Origin: Myxococcales bacterium
Lineage (GTDB): Bacteria > Myxococcota_A > UBA9160 > UBA4427
NCBI GenBank assembly: GCA_012960035.1
Contig: DUBZ01000135.1
Location: forward strand, 372,001-436,000
Reading direction: 5' to 3'
DNA length: 64,000 nucleotides
Of this stretch, positions 1 through 8,514 are shown piece after piece. Positions within the stretch are counted from its first letter, which is position 1. Every line of letters starts with the position of its first letter. Both the position numbers and the translations under genes were made by a program. The notes below the pieces were generated by a model that was given only the letters and a program-made list of their open reading frames with translations, searched no databases and was not told where the DNA came from.

Positions 1-1
1 C

Positions 2-1330
2 GTGAAGCAGGGCGCGGCAAATCCGGATGAGCCGGTTCGCGTCAAGCGGCCCTGGTGGCTTCCGCATTTTCTCGGTCGCGTTCCAGTCGGACTGGAAGCG
101 CGACATGTGAGTCTCGTTGGGGTGGTTGCCCTGGCAGGCTTCTTCGAGAGCTACGACCTGTCCGTCCTGAGTGCAGCGCTCAAGCAGATTCGCGAGAGCT
201 TTGATCTCAGTCAGGCGGACATGACGTTTCTGCTTGCCTGGGTTCGATTGGGCGCGTTTCCCGCATTTCTGGTTCTGCCTTTGGCCGATCGCCTCGGCCG
301 ACGTCGCGTTTATCTCGGTGCGATCCTGGGGATGAGCCTGGCGACGGTTGTCTCGGGTTTCGCGCAGACCGCCGTTCAATTCATCGTGATTCAGACGGTC
401 GCGCGAACTTTCGTCGTGGCGACCATCGCAACCGCCACCGTCATCATTGCTGAGGAGCTTCCGGCCAAGCATCGAGGGTGGGGAATCGGAATGTTAGGCG
501 CCATCGGCGCATTCGGATACGGACTCGGCGCTCTGCTCTACGCCTTCGTCGACTGGTTGCCCTATGGATGGCGAGCACTCTATGTGGTCGGTGGACTTCC
601 GCTCTTTTTCCTGCCCATGCTCAGTCGTCGCGTCTCCGAGACGAAACGTTTCGAGAGTACGCGCGCTGAGGCCAATCACGTGGCTGGATTGGCCGGATTC
701 ATTGACCCTCTGATTTCGATGTTCAAGAAATTCCCGGGACGGAGTGCGGCGATCGCAGTCATGGGATTCAGCGTTGCGCTTGGGGTTGGGCCCGCTTTTG
801 GCCTGCTTTCGGATTTCGTCCAGACGACCCATGGATGGAAGCCAAGCAGCTATTCACTGATGGCGATTGTCGCTGGAATCGCAGGTGTGATCGGGAATCC
901 GGCGATGGGCTGGGCAGCCGATCGGGTCGGCCGACGTCCTGTATCGATGCTGGCATTCGGGCTCTTTCCATTCATAGCCTTCGCCCTCTATTTTGGGCCC
1001 AGCGTGGGTGTGGCCTTCGTTTGGATGCCTTTCGTCTTCATCTTGACTGGAGGAACCGTCGTCATGCGGACGGTGACGAGCGAGCTCTTTCCGACCTCGA
1101 ACCGGAATACCGCGATGGGCTTCATGACGCTCTGTGAAACGTTTGGCGCGGCGGCCGGTTTCGCTCTGGTCGGGCTGTACACGACGGGCAACGAATCGAT
1201 CGCGCCGGCCGCAGTGGCCATGAGCACATTCACCTTCCTCACCGTCTTTGTCTATTGGCTCTTGCCCGAAACGGCGGGTCGCGAACTCGAAGAAACGAGT
1301 CGACTCGCCGACTCCGATGCACGGGGTTAG
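2..1330 (+). CDS. MFS transporter (metabolite:H+ symporter-like)
   Basis: Inner-membrane major facilitator superfamily permease of 442 residues, close to the family's usual 400-450. Two half-molecule signatures are visible in the cytoplasmic loops: LADRLGRRRVYLGA after the second helix and WAADRVGRRPVSML in the second half. The N-terminal region FFESYDLSVLSAAL resembles sugar or aromatic-acid symporters, but the substrate cannot be read from sequence. The first possible start is a GTG at base 2, so a few residues may lie outside the window. The gene ends 83 bases before the next, also plus-strand, gene. Confidence 0.85.
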   Translation: MKQGAANPDEPVRVKRPWWLPHFLGRVPVGLEARHVSLVGVVALAGFFESYDLSVLSAALKQIRESFDLSQADMTFLLAWVRLGAFPAFLVLPLADRLGRRRVYLGAILGMSLATVVSGFAQTAVQFIVIQTVARTFVVATIATATVIIAEELPAKHRGWGIGMLGAIGAFGYGLGALLYAFVDWLPYGWRALYVVGGLPLFFLPMLSRRVSETKRFESTRAEANHVAGLAGFIDPLISMFKKFPGRSAAIAVMGFSVALGVGPAFGLLSDFVQTTHGWKPSSYSLMAIVAGIAGVIGNPAMGWAADRVGRRPVSMLAFGLFPFIAFALYFGPSVGVAFVWMPFVFILTGGTVVMRTVTSELFPTSNRNTAMGFMTLCETFGAAAGFALVGLYTTGNESIAPAAVAMSTFTFLTVFVYWLLPETAGRELEETSRLADSDARG

Positions 1331-1413
1331 TAGCATTTCGCTACGTTTCAGCTGTTGGCAATGATTGCCGAGGAATGATCGATACAGCGGTCAGTGGAGT
1401 AGCTATTTCCAGT

Positions 1414-1881
1414 ATGGATCTAAAACTCGTCTTCTGGACCGCCGCGATTCTCGATCTACTCGTCGTTTGTGTCTTCGCGATTCGCGGAGTGGGTTATGCG
1501 CGGCGCGGCGAGATCGCGCGACATAAGCAGTCGATGAAGATCGGCTCACTTCTGATCTGCGCGTTTCTCGTATCGTATGTGTTCAAGGTCTTTTTTCTGG
1601 GCCGCGAAGACATGTCCGTTTGGACCACATTGGACGTGTGGGTTCTCCGAATTCATGAAATGTTCGTCTTGCAGATGTTGCTGGGTGGTTCGGTGGCATG
1701 GATTCAGGGCCGAAAGCTGCTTGCGACGCGACTCGTGACTCACGATCCGACGGATCCAATGCCTCATCCGAAGACGCTGCAGATCCATAAGATTGCGGGG
1801 CGCGCCGGCGTGATCGGGGCCGTTCTCGCATTTACGATGGCGATCGGAATTCTGCTTGGGATGTTCTTGCGGGCGTTTTAG
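1414..1881 (+). CDS. DUF420-like small membrane protein
   Basis: About 155 residues with four predicted membrane helices. The order is a helix, RRGEIARHKQSMKIG, a helix ending in VSYVFKVFFLG, then WVLRIHEMFVLQMLLGG, then LQIHKIAGRAGVIGAVLAF. The spaced histidines in RHKQ, RIHE and QIHKIAGR match the pattern of DUF420 (YozB-like) proteins, often found near haem-copper oxidase assembly genes. The open frame extends upstream into the MFS gene, but ATG 1414 places the first helix at the N-terminus as the family expects. Function is not established; family assignment is by pattern recall. Confidence 0.6.
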   Translation: MDLKLVFWTAAILDLLVVCVFAIRGVGYARRGEIARHKQSMKIGSLLICAFLVSYVFKVFFLGREDMSVWTTLDVWVLRIHEMFVLQMLLGGSVAWIQGRKLLATRLVTHDPTDPMPHPKTLQIHKIAGRAGVIGAVLAFTMAIGILLGMFLRAF

Positions 1882-1941
1882 GTGTCCGGATCCGCCCATT
1901 CAGAGCCCGCCCAGCGAATATCGGGCGCGGCGATTACCCGA

Positions 1942-2628
1942 TTACAGCCGAATTCGCGAAGAGGGCCGTCGTGTTGCATTTCGGTGTAGCACTGCACCGA
2001 CAAGCATCCCGAGCGTCAAGATCAGCGCGCCCGTGATCCATTCCTGGTAGCGGGTTCCAGCACGCAATTCGTAGTTGTCGATCTTGAGCGCCTCGATTTC
2101 TTCGCGCTGGCCGCTGTCTGTCGCACCGAGCGTCGCATTCGATTCTCGAAGGCGAGCGGCTTCGTTCTGGGTCTCATCGAGTTCGGCCTTGAGCGTTGTC
2201 GTTTCGGTTTCGAGCATTGCGAGTCGAAGCGTTGGAGGGGGTTCGGTTTCGAGATAGCCCGCCGGAATAAAGCCGATCTGGCCATCGGAGGTTTCGACCC
2301 GAGTCCAGCTTTCGCCGGTGCTGAGAACTCGGAGTTCGTCCCCGGTTTCGACTCCGGCGATGATCTTGAATTCCGTTCCGGCACCCGCGCGCAGGTTGAG
2401 ACGGATATTGCCTCGGACCCAACCGATATTGGCGGCGTCTGCGGTGTTGGCGGTGAGCGCGAATGAGGAAATGAAGAGGGCGATCAGGACGATGGCCGCA
2501 TTGTGACGCGTGCGGCGAGGGTCGCGTTTGTGGCCGGGACGGTGTGTGTGAGTTGACAGGTGACGGCGATGAAGGGGACTCAAACGAAACTCCGAATTCG
2601 GGGGGCCAATTTCGACGCTAGAAAACAC
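1942..2628 (-). CDS. SH3-domain, coiled-coil, C-terminally anchored protein (YgiM-like)
   Basis: The order is an N-terminal signal or anchor (NAAIVLIALFISSFALTA), a bacterial SH3 domain containing VRGNIRLNLRAGAGTEFKII and GQIGFIPAGYL, a coiled coil rich in Glu/Leu (ETETTTLKAELDETQNEAAR), and a C-terminal hydrophobic helix (WITGALILTLGMLVGAVL) followed by basic residues. This is the architecture of the TIGR04211/YgiM family of envelope proteins, whose role is poorly known. The start is uncertain: the GTG at 2628 gives a long basic leader before the signal, and no internal ATG lies ahead of the hydrophobic segment. Confidence 0.65.
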   Translation of the reverse strand: MFSSVEIGPPNSEFRLSPLHRRHLSTHTHRPGHKRDPRRTRHNAAIVLIALFISSFALTANTADAANIGWVRGNIRLNLRAGAGTEFKIIAGVETGDELRVLSTGESWTRVETSDGQIGFIPAGYLETEPPPTLRLAMLETETTTLKAELDETQNEAARLRESNATLGATDSGQREEIEALKIDNYELRAGTRYQEWITGALILTLGMLVGAVLHRNATRRPSSRIRL

Positions 2629-2803
2629 GTCATGGGCGAACAGTGACGAAGGACACGAGATCGGGAAATCGGCGAACCAACCAGTTTTCGAACGGTAGCC
2701 TCATTCGCGAATAGACACTGGGAGAGCGTTGTTTACCGCCTTTCCTTGGTTTGCGCGAGTATCGAAATGGGTGCAAATGCCCTCGTGCGCCAATTGGTGG
2801 CGT

Positions 2804-4045
2804 TTAATCACAGTCCCCGATCACGCCTTCGGCTTGAAGCGCGGCCATCGCATCCTCGTCGAAGCCGAGTTCTTTCAGGATCGCGATGTTGTCATGGCCT
2901 AACGTCGGGGCGGCAGCCCGGATGCGCGCGGGTGTTCGAGACAGTTTTGCTGCGGGGCCGACGATCGGAGCGATGCTGCCGTCTTCAAGCTCGATTTCTT
3001 CGAGCATGCCACGTTCTTTCACGTGTGGATCCGCGGCGGCCTCGGCATAGGTTCGAACGGCCGAGACCGGCAATCGAGCCTTCAGGAATGCTGCCACCGT
3101 CTCTGCCTTCGTTTTCGCGACGAGGTAGCGCTGCAACAAAGCGTTCGCTTCATCGCGGTTGGCAACGCGCTTTGCGGACGTCGCCCACGCGGGGTCCAAC
3201 GACAACTCTGGGTGTCCGATCAGATTCGCCAAAACCTGCCAATGTCGATCGGTCAACACGCCGGTCATGATCGACCCATCGCTACAGCGAAAGACTCCGG
3301 CCGGTGCGGCGACCATGAATTGTCCACCCAGGCGGGGTAGCTCGGCGCCCATCGCGGCCAAGGTCGGGAAGCCATTGGACTGAAAGATCAATGCGTCCTG
3401 TAGGGCGACGTCAATATATTGTCCCTCGCCGGTCCGGTCTCGATGTCGAAGAGCAGCGAGCGTTGAAAATGCAGCGTGGAGCCCGGCGAGATCATCCGCC
3501 AGAAACGTCGGTGCCTTTAGCGGGAGGCCGTTGGTCTCGCCATTGAGGGAGAGCCAACCGCTCGAGGCCTGCGCGATCGGGTCATATCCGGCTTGATCAC
3601 TTTCCGGTCCGTATTGTCCAAATCCGCTGATCGAGACATAAACGAGATCTCCTTTATACGGCTGGAGATCGAGGTAACCGATTCCCCATTTCGAAACCGT
3701 GCCCGGGCGAAAATTTTCAACGACGACATCTGACGTAGTCGCGAGTTTTCTGAAAATTTCCTGGCCATCGGTCTGACGCAGGTCGAGGGTCAGGCTTCGC
3801 TTTCCACGGTTGACCGTTTGATGCATGAACGAAAGCGCGGGGTCGGTTCCCGGTAAGTGGGGTGGTAGGGAGCGAGCGACTTCACCGGCCGGCGTCTCGA
3901 CCTTGATGACCTCAGCACCCAGGTCCGCGAAGAGGCATCCACACATCGGTCCCGCCCATGTCGTCGTGGCCTCGAGGATTCTCAAGCCCGCCAGTGGGCC
4001 TTGGGCATTTTCGCTTCCGGCTTCGAAAAATTCAGATGACTTCAA
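2804..4045 (-). CDS. CaiB/BaiF (family III) CoA-transferase
   Basis: 413-residue family III CoA-transferase, which moves CoA between acyl-CoA donors and carboxylic acids in the cytoplasm. Seen: the N-terminal signature GLRILEATTTWAGPMCG followed by LFADLGAEVIKVETP, the NRGKRSLTLDLR strand, VVVENFRPGTVSKWGIGY, and FLADDLAGLHAAFSTLAALRHR, where the Asp pair is the expected site of the catalytic aspartate. The start is a TTG (4045) with GAGG upstream, and it overlaps the TGA of the preceding minus-strand frame. Substrate unknown; relatives act on carnitine, bile acid, succinyl or oxalyl esters. Confidence 0.85.
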   Translation of the reverse strand: MKSSEFFEAGSENAQGPLAGLRILEATTTWAGPMCGCLFADLGAEVIKVETPAGEVARSLPPHLPGTDPALSFMHQTVNRGKRSLTLDLRQTDGQEIFRKLATTSDVVVENFRPGTVSKWGIGYLDLQPYKGDLVYVSISGFGQYGPESDQAGYDPIAQASSGWLSLNGETNGLPLKAPTFLADDLAGLHAAFSTLAALRHRDRTGEGQYIDVALQDALIFQSNGFPTLAAMGAELPRLGGQFMVAAPAGVFRCSDGSIMTGVLTDRHWQVLANLIGHPELSLDPAWATSAKRVANRDEANALLQRYLVAKTKAETVAAFLKARLPVSAVRTYAEAAADPHVKERGMLEEIELEDGSIAPIVGPAAKLSRTPARIRAAAPTLGHDNIAILKELGFDEDAMAALQAEGVIGDCD

Positions 4046-4473
4046 TGGAGCCTCGCTTGGGTTTGCGGAAAGAGGGTGCCGGGGCGGTTATTTCCTGGCT
4101 CCGGAACAGTATCTGAATCGATCGCTCGTTGGTGGCCCGGCGTGGCCGACGGCAAACACCCGATTCGATTGCCGATCGTCGGCTTGGCAAAATCGATGTT
4201 GGCTAGGTCCATTTGGAATGAGAGTCGCCCCGCCCCTTTGAGATTGGCGGCGACCGTTCGCGTGTACTCAGTAGTGCGAGAGAGAGCCCTCACAATTTCG
4301 GACTGGACGCGAACGAATCCGACCAAGACGACTGCGAGAACTGGCGCGAAGATCATGTTCGCGAGGTGACGACCCGGTTCCAGATTGAAATCGTCGGCGA
4401 GCGCACACAGGATGCAGACTGTGGAGATCTCCATGCCCGCCATATAGAAAAACTTGATCAGCTTCTTGGTCAT
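4042..4473 (-). CDS. Hypothetical two-helix protein, doubtful
   Basis: A 143-residue frame with two hydrophobic stretches (FFYMAGMEISTVCILCAL and LANMIFAPVLAVVLVGFV) in the first half and a low-complexity polar second half. I recognise no family. Its stop overlaps the TTG start of the downstream CoA-transferase (TTGA), which is typical of translational coupling and is the main argument for it. No clear ribosome binding site precedes ATG 4473, and the C-terminal half looks unlike a conserved protein. It may be a truncated or decayed gene. Confidence 0.25.
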   Translation of the reverse strand: MTKKLIKFFYMAGMEISTVCILCALADDFNLEPGRHLANMIFAPVLAVVLVGFVRVQSEIVRALSRTTEYTRTVAANLKGAGRLSFQMDLANIDFAKPTIGNRIGCLPSATPGHQRAIDSDTVPEPGNNRPGTLFPQTQARLH

Positions 4474-4723
4474 GAACTGTTTGAAGCCGATCTCAATCTC
4501 TGTGTGCGCGCCTCACACTATTCGTTCCGATCTGTTAATGAGGTCGGGGCAGAGCCAGCATTGGATCACGGAAACAGTGGAAATTCGGCTGGAAGTCGAA
4601 AGTCTTTGGTGGTCGGAACCCTTTGGTCGAAAGGGTGCACAGACATGGATCACGTCTGGGGCGCGCCTGCGATGTCGAAAGAATCGGCACACGCGATTCG
4701 CGCAAGCTATTGTCAGTAGTGAA

Positions 4724-5449
4724 ATGACACTCCGCGAATACCCCGTTGCCAGCGTACATCCCGACTCCCCCATGACCGAGGAATATCGGAGTACCCTTCT
4801 GCGCAAGCTGGCGGATCAGGCACGCGCTGAATTGGTGGCGGCTCACACGTATTCCCGCTGGGTTCATCGAACGTCCAACCCCGAAGAAAAACTCCATCTC
4901 GCCGCCCTTGCCCAGGAGGAGACGGATCATTGGTTTCGCGCCGTGAAACTAATGGAAGAGCTTGGAGTGCCGGCGTCTCGGGTTGCCGACTATCAGACTC
5001 ATGACGTTTTCATTCCCATCGTCCGGGTCTTGGCGGGGCGAATCCGCTGGGTCGATCTTCTGATGATGAGCTTCCTCATCGATCATGCCGCCTACTTCCT
5101 GGTCGAAGACTTCGCCCAGAGCAGTTACGCGCCCTGGGCGGAAATGTCGAAGGGGATCCTGGTCGAAGAGGAAACGCATTCCGACTTCGGGGCTCACTTC
5201 ATGGAGGTCCAGGTCGAGAAGATTGGACAAGCCCGGGTGCAGCGCGCGCTTCGGAAATGGTGGCCAGTCGCGCTCAATATGTGCGGGCCCTCGAAGAGTC
5301 CGCATAACGAGCGTTACCTTCGGCTCGGCCTCAAGACGAGAACCAATGACGACCGCCGTGCTGCCTTCCGGGATTCAGCGGAACCCAAGATCGGCAAGCT
5401 TGGCCTTGAGGTTCCCCGCCTGCTTCGAAACCGGTACCCATTCTTTTAG
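4724..5449 (+). CDS. Phenylacetate-CoA epoxygenase PaaA/PaaC-like ferritin-fold protein
   Basis: 241-residue helical protein resembling the phenylacetic acid catabolic (PaaA/PaaC) di-iron family. Candidate metal ligands are in the helix RAELVAAHTYSRW, in QEETDHWFRAVK (ExxH), in DHAAYFLVEDFAQSSYAP, and in VEEETHSDFGAHF (second ExxH), which is the order of a ferritin-like four-helix bundle. No other paa genes are nearby, so this is probably a stand-alone monooxygenase-like homologue rather than part of a Paa complex. The frame is open far upstream; ATG 4724 was preferred because homology-like sequence begins after it. ATG 4772 is an alternative. Confidence 0.7.
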   Translation: MTLREYPVASVHPDSPMTEEYRSTLLRKLADQARAELVAAHTYSRWVHRTSNPEEKLHLAALAQEETDHWFRAVKLMEELGVPASRVADYQTHDVFIPIVRVLAGRIRWVDLLMMSFLIDHAAYFLVEDFAQSSYAPWAEMSKGILVEEETHSDFGAHFMEVQVEKIGQARVQRALRKWWPVALNMCGPSKSPHNERYLRLGLKTRTNDDRRAAFRDSAEPKIGKLGLEVPRLLRNRYPFF

Positions 5450-5532
5450 CCGCCGTCCAAGACGGTCGCCTCTCGGTCGGCTCGTCCTGCTCCATTCAAG
5501 TATTCAAGAGTTCAATTGAGGGGATAGATCCC

Positions 5533-5637
5533 ATGCGCGGAATCACGCAGAGAATCGGCACGTTGTGTATCGGCCTTTTTGTCGTCACGGCATTTGCGGG
5601 ATGCTCGGTCCAGTCGATTTCACGAGCGGTGAATTAA
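5533..5637 (+). CDS. Very small lipoprotein (34 residues)
   Basis: A short frame with a good ribosome site (GAGGGG about 10 bases before the ATG) that encodes a basic N-terminus, a hydrophobic core (LCIGLFVVTAFAG) and a lipobox cysteine (TAFAGC, Cys24) followed by only ten residues. This is the size class of entericidin-like lipoproteins, but no specific family is recognised. It may equally be the 5' stub of a gene lost by deletion, because a run of unexplained sequence follows. Confidence 0.4.
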   Translation: MRGITQRIGTLCIGLFVVTAFAGCSVQSISRAVN

Positions 5638-5960
5638 GTCGAGGCGACGGTCGCGATGGAGTGCCGTTCAGCGTCTGCTGACTCCGAAGACCGATCAGAT
5701 CGAACAGGTTGATCGTCTTCAGACTCTTCGTGAGAAGTCCGATCACGTGAGTCGACCGGGTCATGTCCAAAAGACGCCTCGATGTGATCGAGCAGCGGCG
5801 CACAAAAACGCATCAGGAAAACGAAAGCCGTGAGATCAATCAGATCTCGACGTGTGAGTTCGGCCTGCACCTTTCGAATCGTGCGATCCGGCAGTTCGGG
5901 GGCCGGATCGGACCGGTCGAGCTGTTCGGCGATTTCCGGATAGGTATATCCTTCGACGAC
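5634..5960 (-). pseudogene. Possible remnant of a helix-turn-helix protein
   Basis: On the minus strand a 108-codon open stretch with no usable start reads GYTYPEIAEQL followed by RTIRKVQAELTRRDLIDLTAF and a hydrophobic VFLMRFCAPLLDHI. The first part resembles the recognition helices of a sigma-70 region-4-like or other HTH domain. It opens directly after a TGA at 5961-5963, so any N-terminal part is out of frame or lost. Family not identified; a chance open frame is possible. Confidence 0.25.
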
Positions 5961-6307
5961 TCATGGGGATTGTCGGCGGCATCGCCTTATTGCTCGAAAA
6001 ATATTTCGACCTCGGGCGTCGTGTGCGCTGCAGCTTTGGGTTGGATGTTACGGCCCCTGTGGCCCTCGTCGATTCGGAGTGTTGGTGAGGAGATGCGACG
6101 TACGGTGGATTTGTCAGGGTTTTCCGCGTCTGTGGTGAATAGGAAGCTCGAGTACAACTGGCGAGAGGGCAGATTCGACTCGTTCCAGACGCGCTCGCCC
6201 GGGTCGCTTTCGACCTGGCGAGGTCTATTTAGGGCCGATTTCTGCTATCGGTGAGGGGACGAAACGGACTCGAGTTCCATCCAACAGAGCGTTTCGAAGG
6301 GGAAACG
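5638..6307. other. Intergenic stretch upstream of purC
   Basis: About 670 bases between the small lipoprotein and purC. Apart from the minus-strand HTH-like remnant in its first half, nothing convincing is seen. A plus-strand frame of 163 codons here has no recognisable domain and runs into the purC leader. The purC promoter should lie near the right end. Confidence 0.4.
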
Positions 6308-7216
6308 ATGAGCATTCCTTCCAAGCCGTCTGCGCCATACGATCTCGAAGGGCTGACCCACTATCGGCGTGGGAAGGTGCGCGAGGTCTTCGATCTCGGC
6401 GACTCCTACGCCATCGTCGCCACCGATCGAGTTTCGGCTTACGACGTGGTGATCCCGACGGATATCCCGGACAAGGGGCATGTCCTGACCGCGCTCTCCG
6501 ACTACTGGTTCGCGCTGACCGCTGACATCGTTCCCAACCATTGCATCACGGCGAATCCTGCAGAATTCCCAGAGGCCCTGCTTCCCCATCTGGACTTGCT
6601 CAAGGGGCGCACGATGGTGGTGAAGAAGGCCGAGGTCTTTCCGGTCGAGTGCGTCGTGCGCGGCTATCTCGTCGGTAGTGGTTGGAAAGAATATGGACAG
6701 TTCGGAACCGTCTGTGGAATTAAATTGCCCGACGGTCTCCAGGAAGGGTCGCGGCTGCCTGAGCCGATCTTTACGCCCGCCACGAAAGCTGAAATGGGCG
6801 ATCACGACGAAAACATCCCCTTCGAACGGATGGCCGAGATCATTGGGTATGAGACTGCGGACACGCTACGAACGCTCAGCCTGGCCGTGTATGGCTTCGG
6901 TCTCGCGCATGCGACGACGAAGGGATTGATCCTGGCGGATACAAAATTCGAGTTCGGAACCTGCGATGGTGTCATCACGTTGATCGACGAAGTCCTGACC
7001 CCCGACTCGTCGCGCTATTGGCCCGCCGATACCTGGAAGCCCGGCGGCTCTCAGCCGAGCTTCGACAAGCAGTTCGTGCGGGATCATCTCGACGCCGTCG
7101 GATGGGATCATTCACCACCGGCACCGCCTCTTCCCGCCGACGTCGTTGAACGCACCACGGCCAAATACCGTGAGGCCTATGATCGAATCACCGGCGAAGA
7201 ACTTCCTTCCCTCTAA
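6308..7216 (+). CDS. purC: Phosphoribosylaminoimidazole-succinocarboxamide synthase
   Basis: SAICAR synthase, which condenses CAIR with aspartate using ATP in purine synthesis. The 302-residue product matches the longer yeast and proteobacterial form. Seen: HYRRGKVREVFDLGDSYAIVATDRVSAYDVV at the N-terminus (the RGKVREVF/ATDRVSAYD nucleotide-binding region), VKKAEVFPVECVVRGYLVGS, and TLIDEVLTPDSSRYW near the C-terminus. ATG 6308 has AAGGGGAAA immediately upstream, so it was preferred over the earlier open frame. purE follows after 53 bases, so the two probably form one transcript. Confidence 0.95.
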   Translation: MSIPSKPSAPYDLEGLTHYRRGKVREVFDLGDSYAIVATDRVSAYDVVIPTDIPDKGHVLTALSDYWFALTADIVPNHCITANPAEFPEALLPHLDLLKGRTMVVKKAEVFPVECVVRGYLVGSGWKEYGQFGTVCGIKLPDGLQEGSRLPEPIFTPATKAEMGDHDENIPFERMAEIIGYETADTLRTLSLAVYGFGLAHATTKGLILADTKFEFGTCDGVITLIDEVLTPDSSRYWPADTWKPGGSQPSFDKQFVRDHLDAVGWDHSPPAPPLPADVVERTTAKYREAYDRITGEELPSL

Positions 7217-7269
7217 TTTCTGGCACGCAGACCGACAATCCAGATCGCGAATAAACGGAGACTCCCCAG

Positions 7270-7782
7270 ATGGCCAACCAGGCACCAATCGCACTTGTGA
7301 TGGGCAGCGATTCGGATCTTCCGAAACTCGAAAACACCCTCGCCGTGTTGAAGGCGCTCGAGATTCCACTGGAAGTTCGGGTCATCTCGGCACATCGGAC
7401 GCCGGACGAGCTTCGGCAGTGGCTCGACGAGGCTGTGCCCGATGGATTGAAAGTGATCATCGCGGCCGCGGGCATGGCCGCCCATCTCGCTGGTGCTTGC
7501 GCCGCACACACGACGATTCCTGTCATCGGAATTCCCATTGTCGGTGGCGCGCTCAGCGGACTGGATGCCTTGCTCTCGACGGTGAACATGCCTGGGGGCG
7601 TGCCGGTCGGGACGGTTGGCCTCGGAAGCGCGGGCGCGAAGAACGCGGCGCTCTTTGCGGCTCAGATTCTGGGTGTTGCCGACGCGGGCATCGCCAAGCG
7701 CGTCGCAGAGATGCGCGCGGCAGACGCCGATGCTGTTCGCGCAAAGGATGCGAAGGTTCGGGCGGCATACCCGGGCGAGTAG
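7270..7782 (+). CDS. purE: N5-carboxyaminoimidazole ribonucleotide mutase
   Basis: Class I PurE, 170 residues, which isomerises N5-CAIR to CAIR in purine synthesis. The signature VMGSDSDLPKLENTL is followed by RVISAHRTPDEL and IIAAAGMAAHLAGACAAHT, then PVIGIPIVGGALSGLDALLS and MPGGVPVGTVGLGSAGAKNA, all hallmarks of the family including the active-site Ser, Asp and His residues. A ribosome site (CGGAG) precedes the ATG. No purK is present in the window. Confidence 0.95.
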   Translation: MANQAPIALVMGSDSDLPKLENTLAVLKALEIPLEVRVISAHRTPDELRQWLDEAVPDGLKVIIAAAGMAAHLAGACAAHTTIPVIGIPIVGGALSGLDALLSTVNMPGGVPVGTVGLGSAGAKNAALFAAQILGVADAGIAKRVAEMRAADADAVRAKDAKVRAAYPGE

Positions 7783-7814
7783 CGCAGTCGTTCGCTGACA
7801 TCCGGCACTCGTTT

Positions 7815-8207
7815 CTCACACGTCGAGACGGGACGCTGTGAAATTCGATCCACCTCGAAGTAGACGATGACCGTATGGTTCGGGACTACCGGGCCGACCT
7901 GGGAGCTGAAGGGTAGGAAGAGATTTTTCGGAAGACCCCAGTCGAGGAAGGCGCCCTTCGATCCGACTTCGATGACGCGCAGGCAAGCGAATGCATCCGT
8001 CTTAGCAAGCGGGGTTTGAGCCGTCGCGATCAGTCAGCCTTCTGAATCCGTATAGACAAAATTCGAAAACGTGTCGCCGATTTCGGCGCCGGGCGGCACG
8101 ACGGATTTGGGCAGCAGCACGTCGTCTTCGTCGCGCCCGAGGATGAGCCCCATTGGTACCTTACGCAGAATTTAGAGTTCGACTGTTTCTGCGACGGGGA
8201 GGGTCAT
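7815..8207 (-). pseudogene. cvfB: cvfB-like S1 RNA-binding protein, inactivated
   Basis: Read from ATG 8207 on the minus strand, one continuous frame spells a CvfB/YitL-type protein: TVEL, stop, ILRKVPMGLILGRDEDDVLL, PKSVVPPGAEIGD, FVYTDSEG, stop, LIATAQTPLAK, FACLRVIEVGSKGAFLDWGL and PKNLFLPFSSQ. The stops are TAA at 8172-8174, where the family usually has a basic or Leu/Val residue, and TGA at 8034-8036, where it usually has Arg. The frame then fades after VDRISQRP and runs antisense into purE, so the C-terminal half (remaining S1 and winged-helix domains) is missing. CvfB proteins are about 280 residues. This is a truncated pseudogene. Confidence 0.8.
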
Positions 8208-8514
8208 GGTCTGCCTGTTCGCCTCTTGAGTTCGGACGAGTTTCACCGTAGTGAACTCGACGAACGAACTGCGGGTGGACTGCGTTCTCTTGAAGTCGCT
8301 CAGGGGCCGGCAAAGTGGATTGAAAGATCTTGACCTGATAGGGTGTTTCAATGATTGCGCATTTTCTGCGTCGAAGAGTTTCGTCTCGAAAAGGGATGAG
8401 GCGTCCACCTACCTAGGTTCCAGTCAGGGTGCCACGCGTCGAACTCGAGTGCAGCCTCCCGGCCGGAGAGTTCGTCCAGACCCACGCTTTTTCATTTGAC
8501 GACGGAGACACAGC
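8208..8514. other. Intergenic region between cvfB remnant and PKD lipoprotein
   Basis: About 300 bases separating the 5' end of the decayed cvfB from the divergent lipoprotein gene. A ribosome site for the latter is present near its right end (ACGGAGACACAGC before the ATG). No RNA gene, repeat or further coding signal was recognised. Confidence 0.4.

Noticed and set aside
5763..6254. A 163-residue plus-strand frame before purC
   Set aside because: No recognisable motif, overlaps the HTH-like remnant in antisense and lacks a ribosome binding site.
8034..8036. Selenocysteine at the TGA in the cvfB frame
   Set aside because: Relatives have Arg there, a second stop (TAA) lies upstream in the same frame, and the 3' half of the gene is missing.
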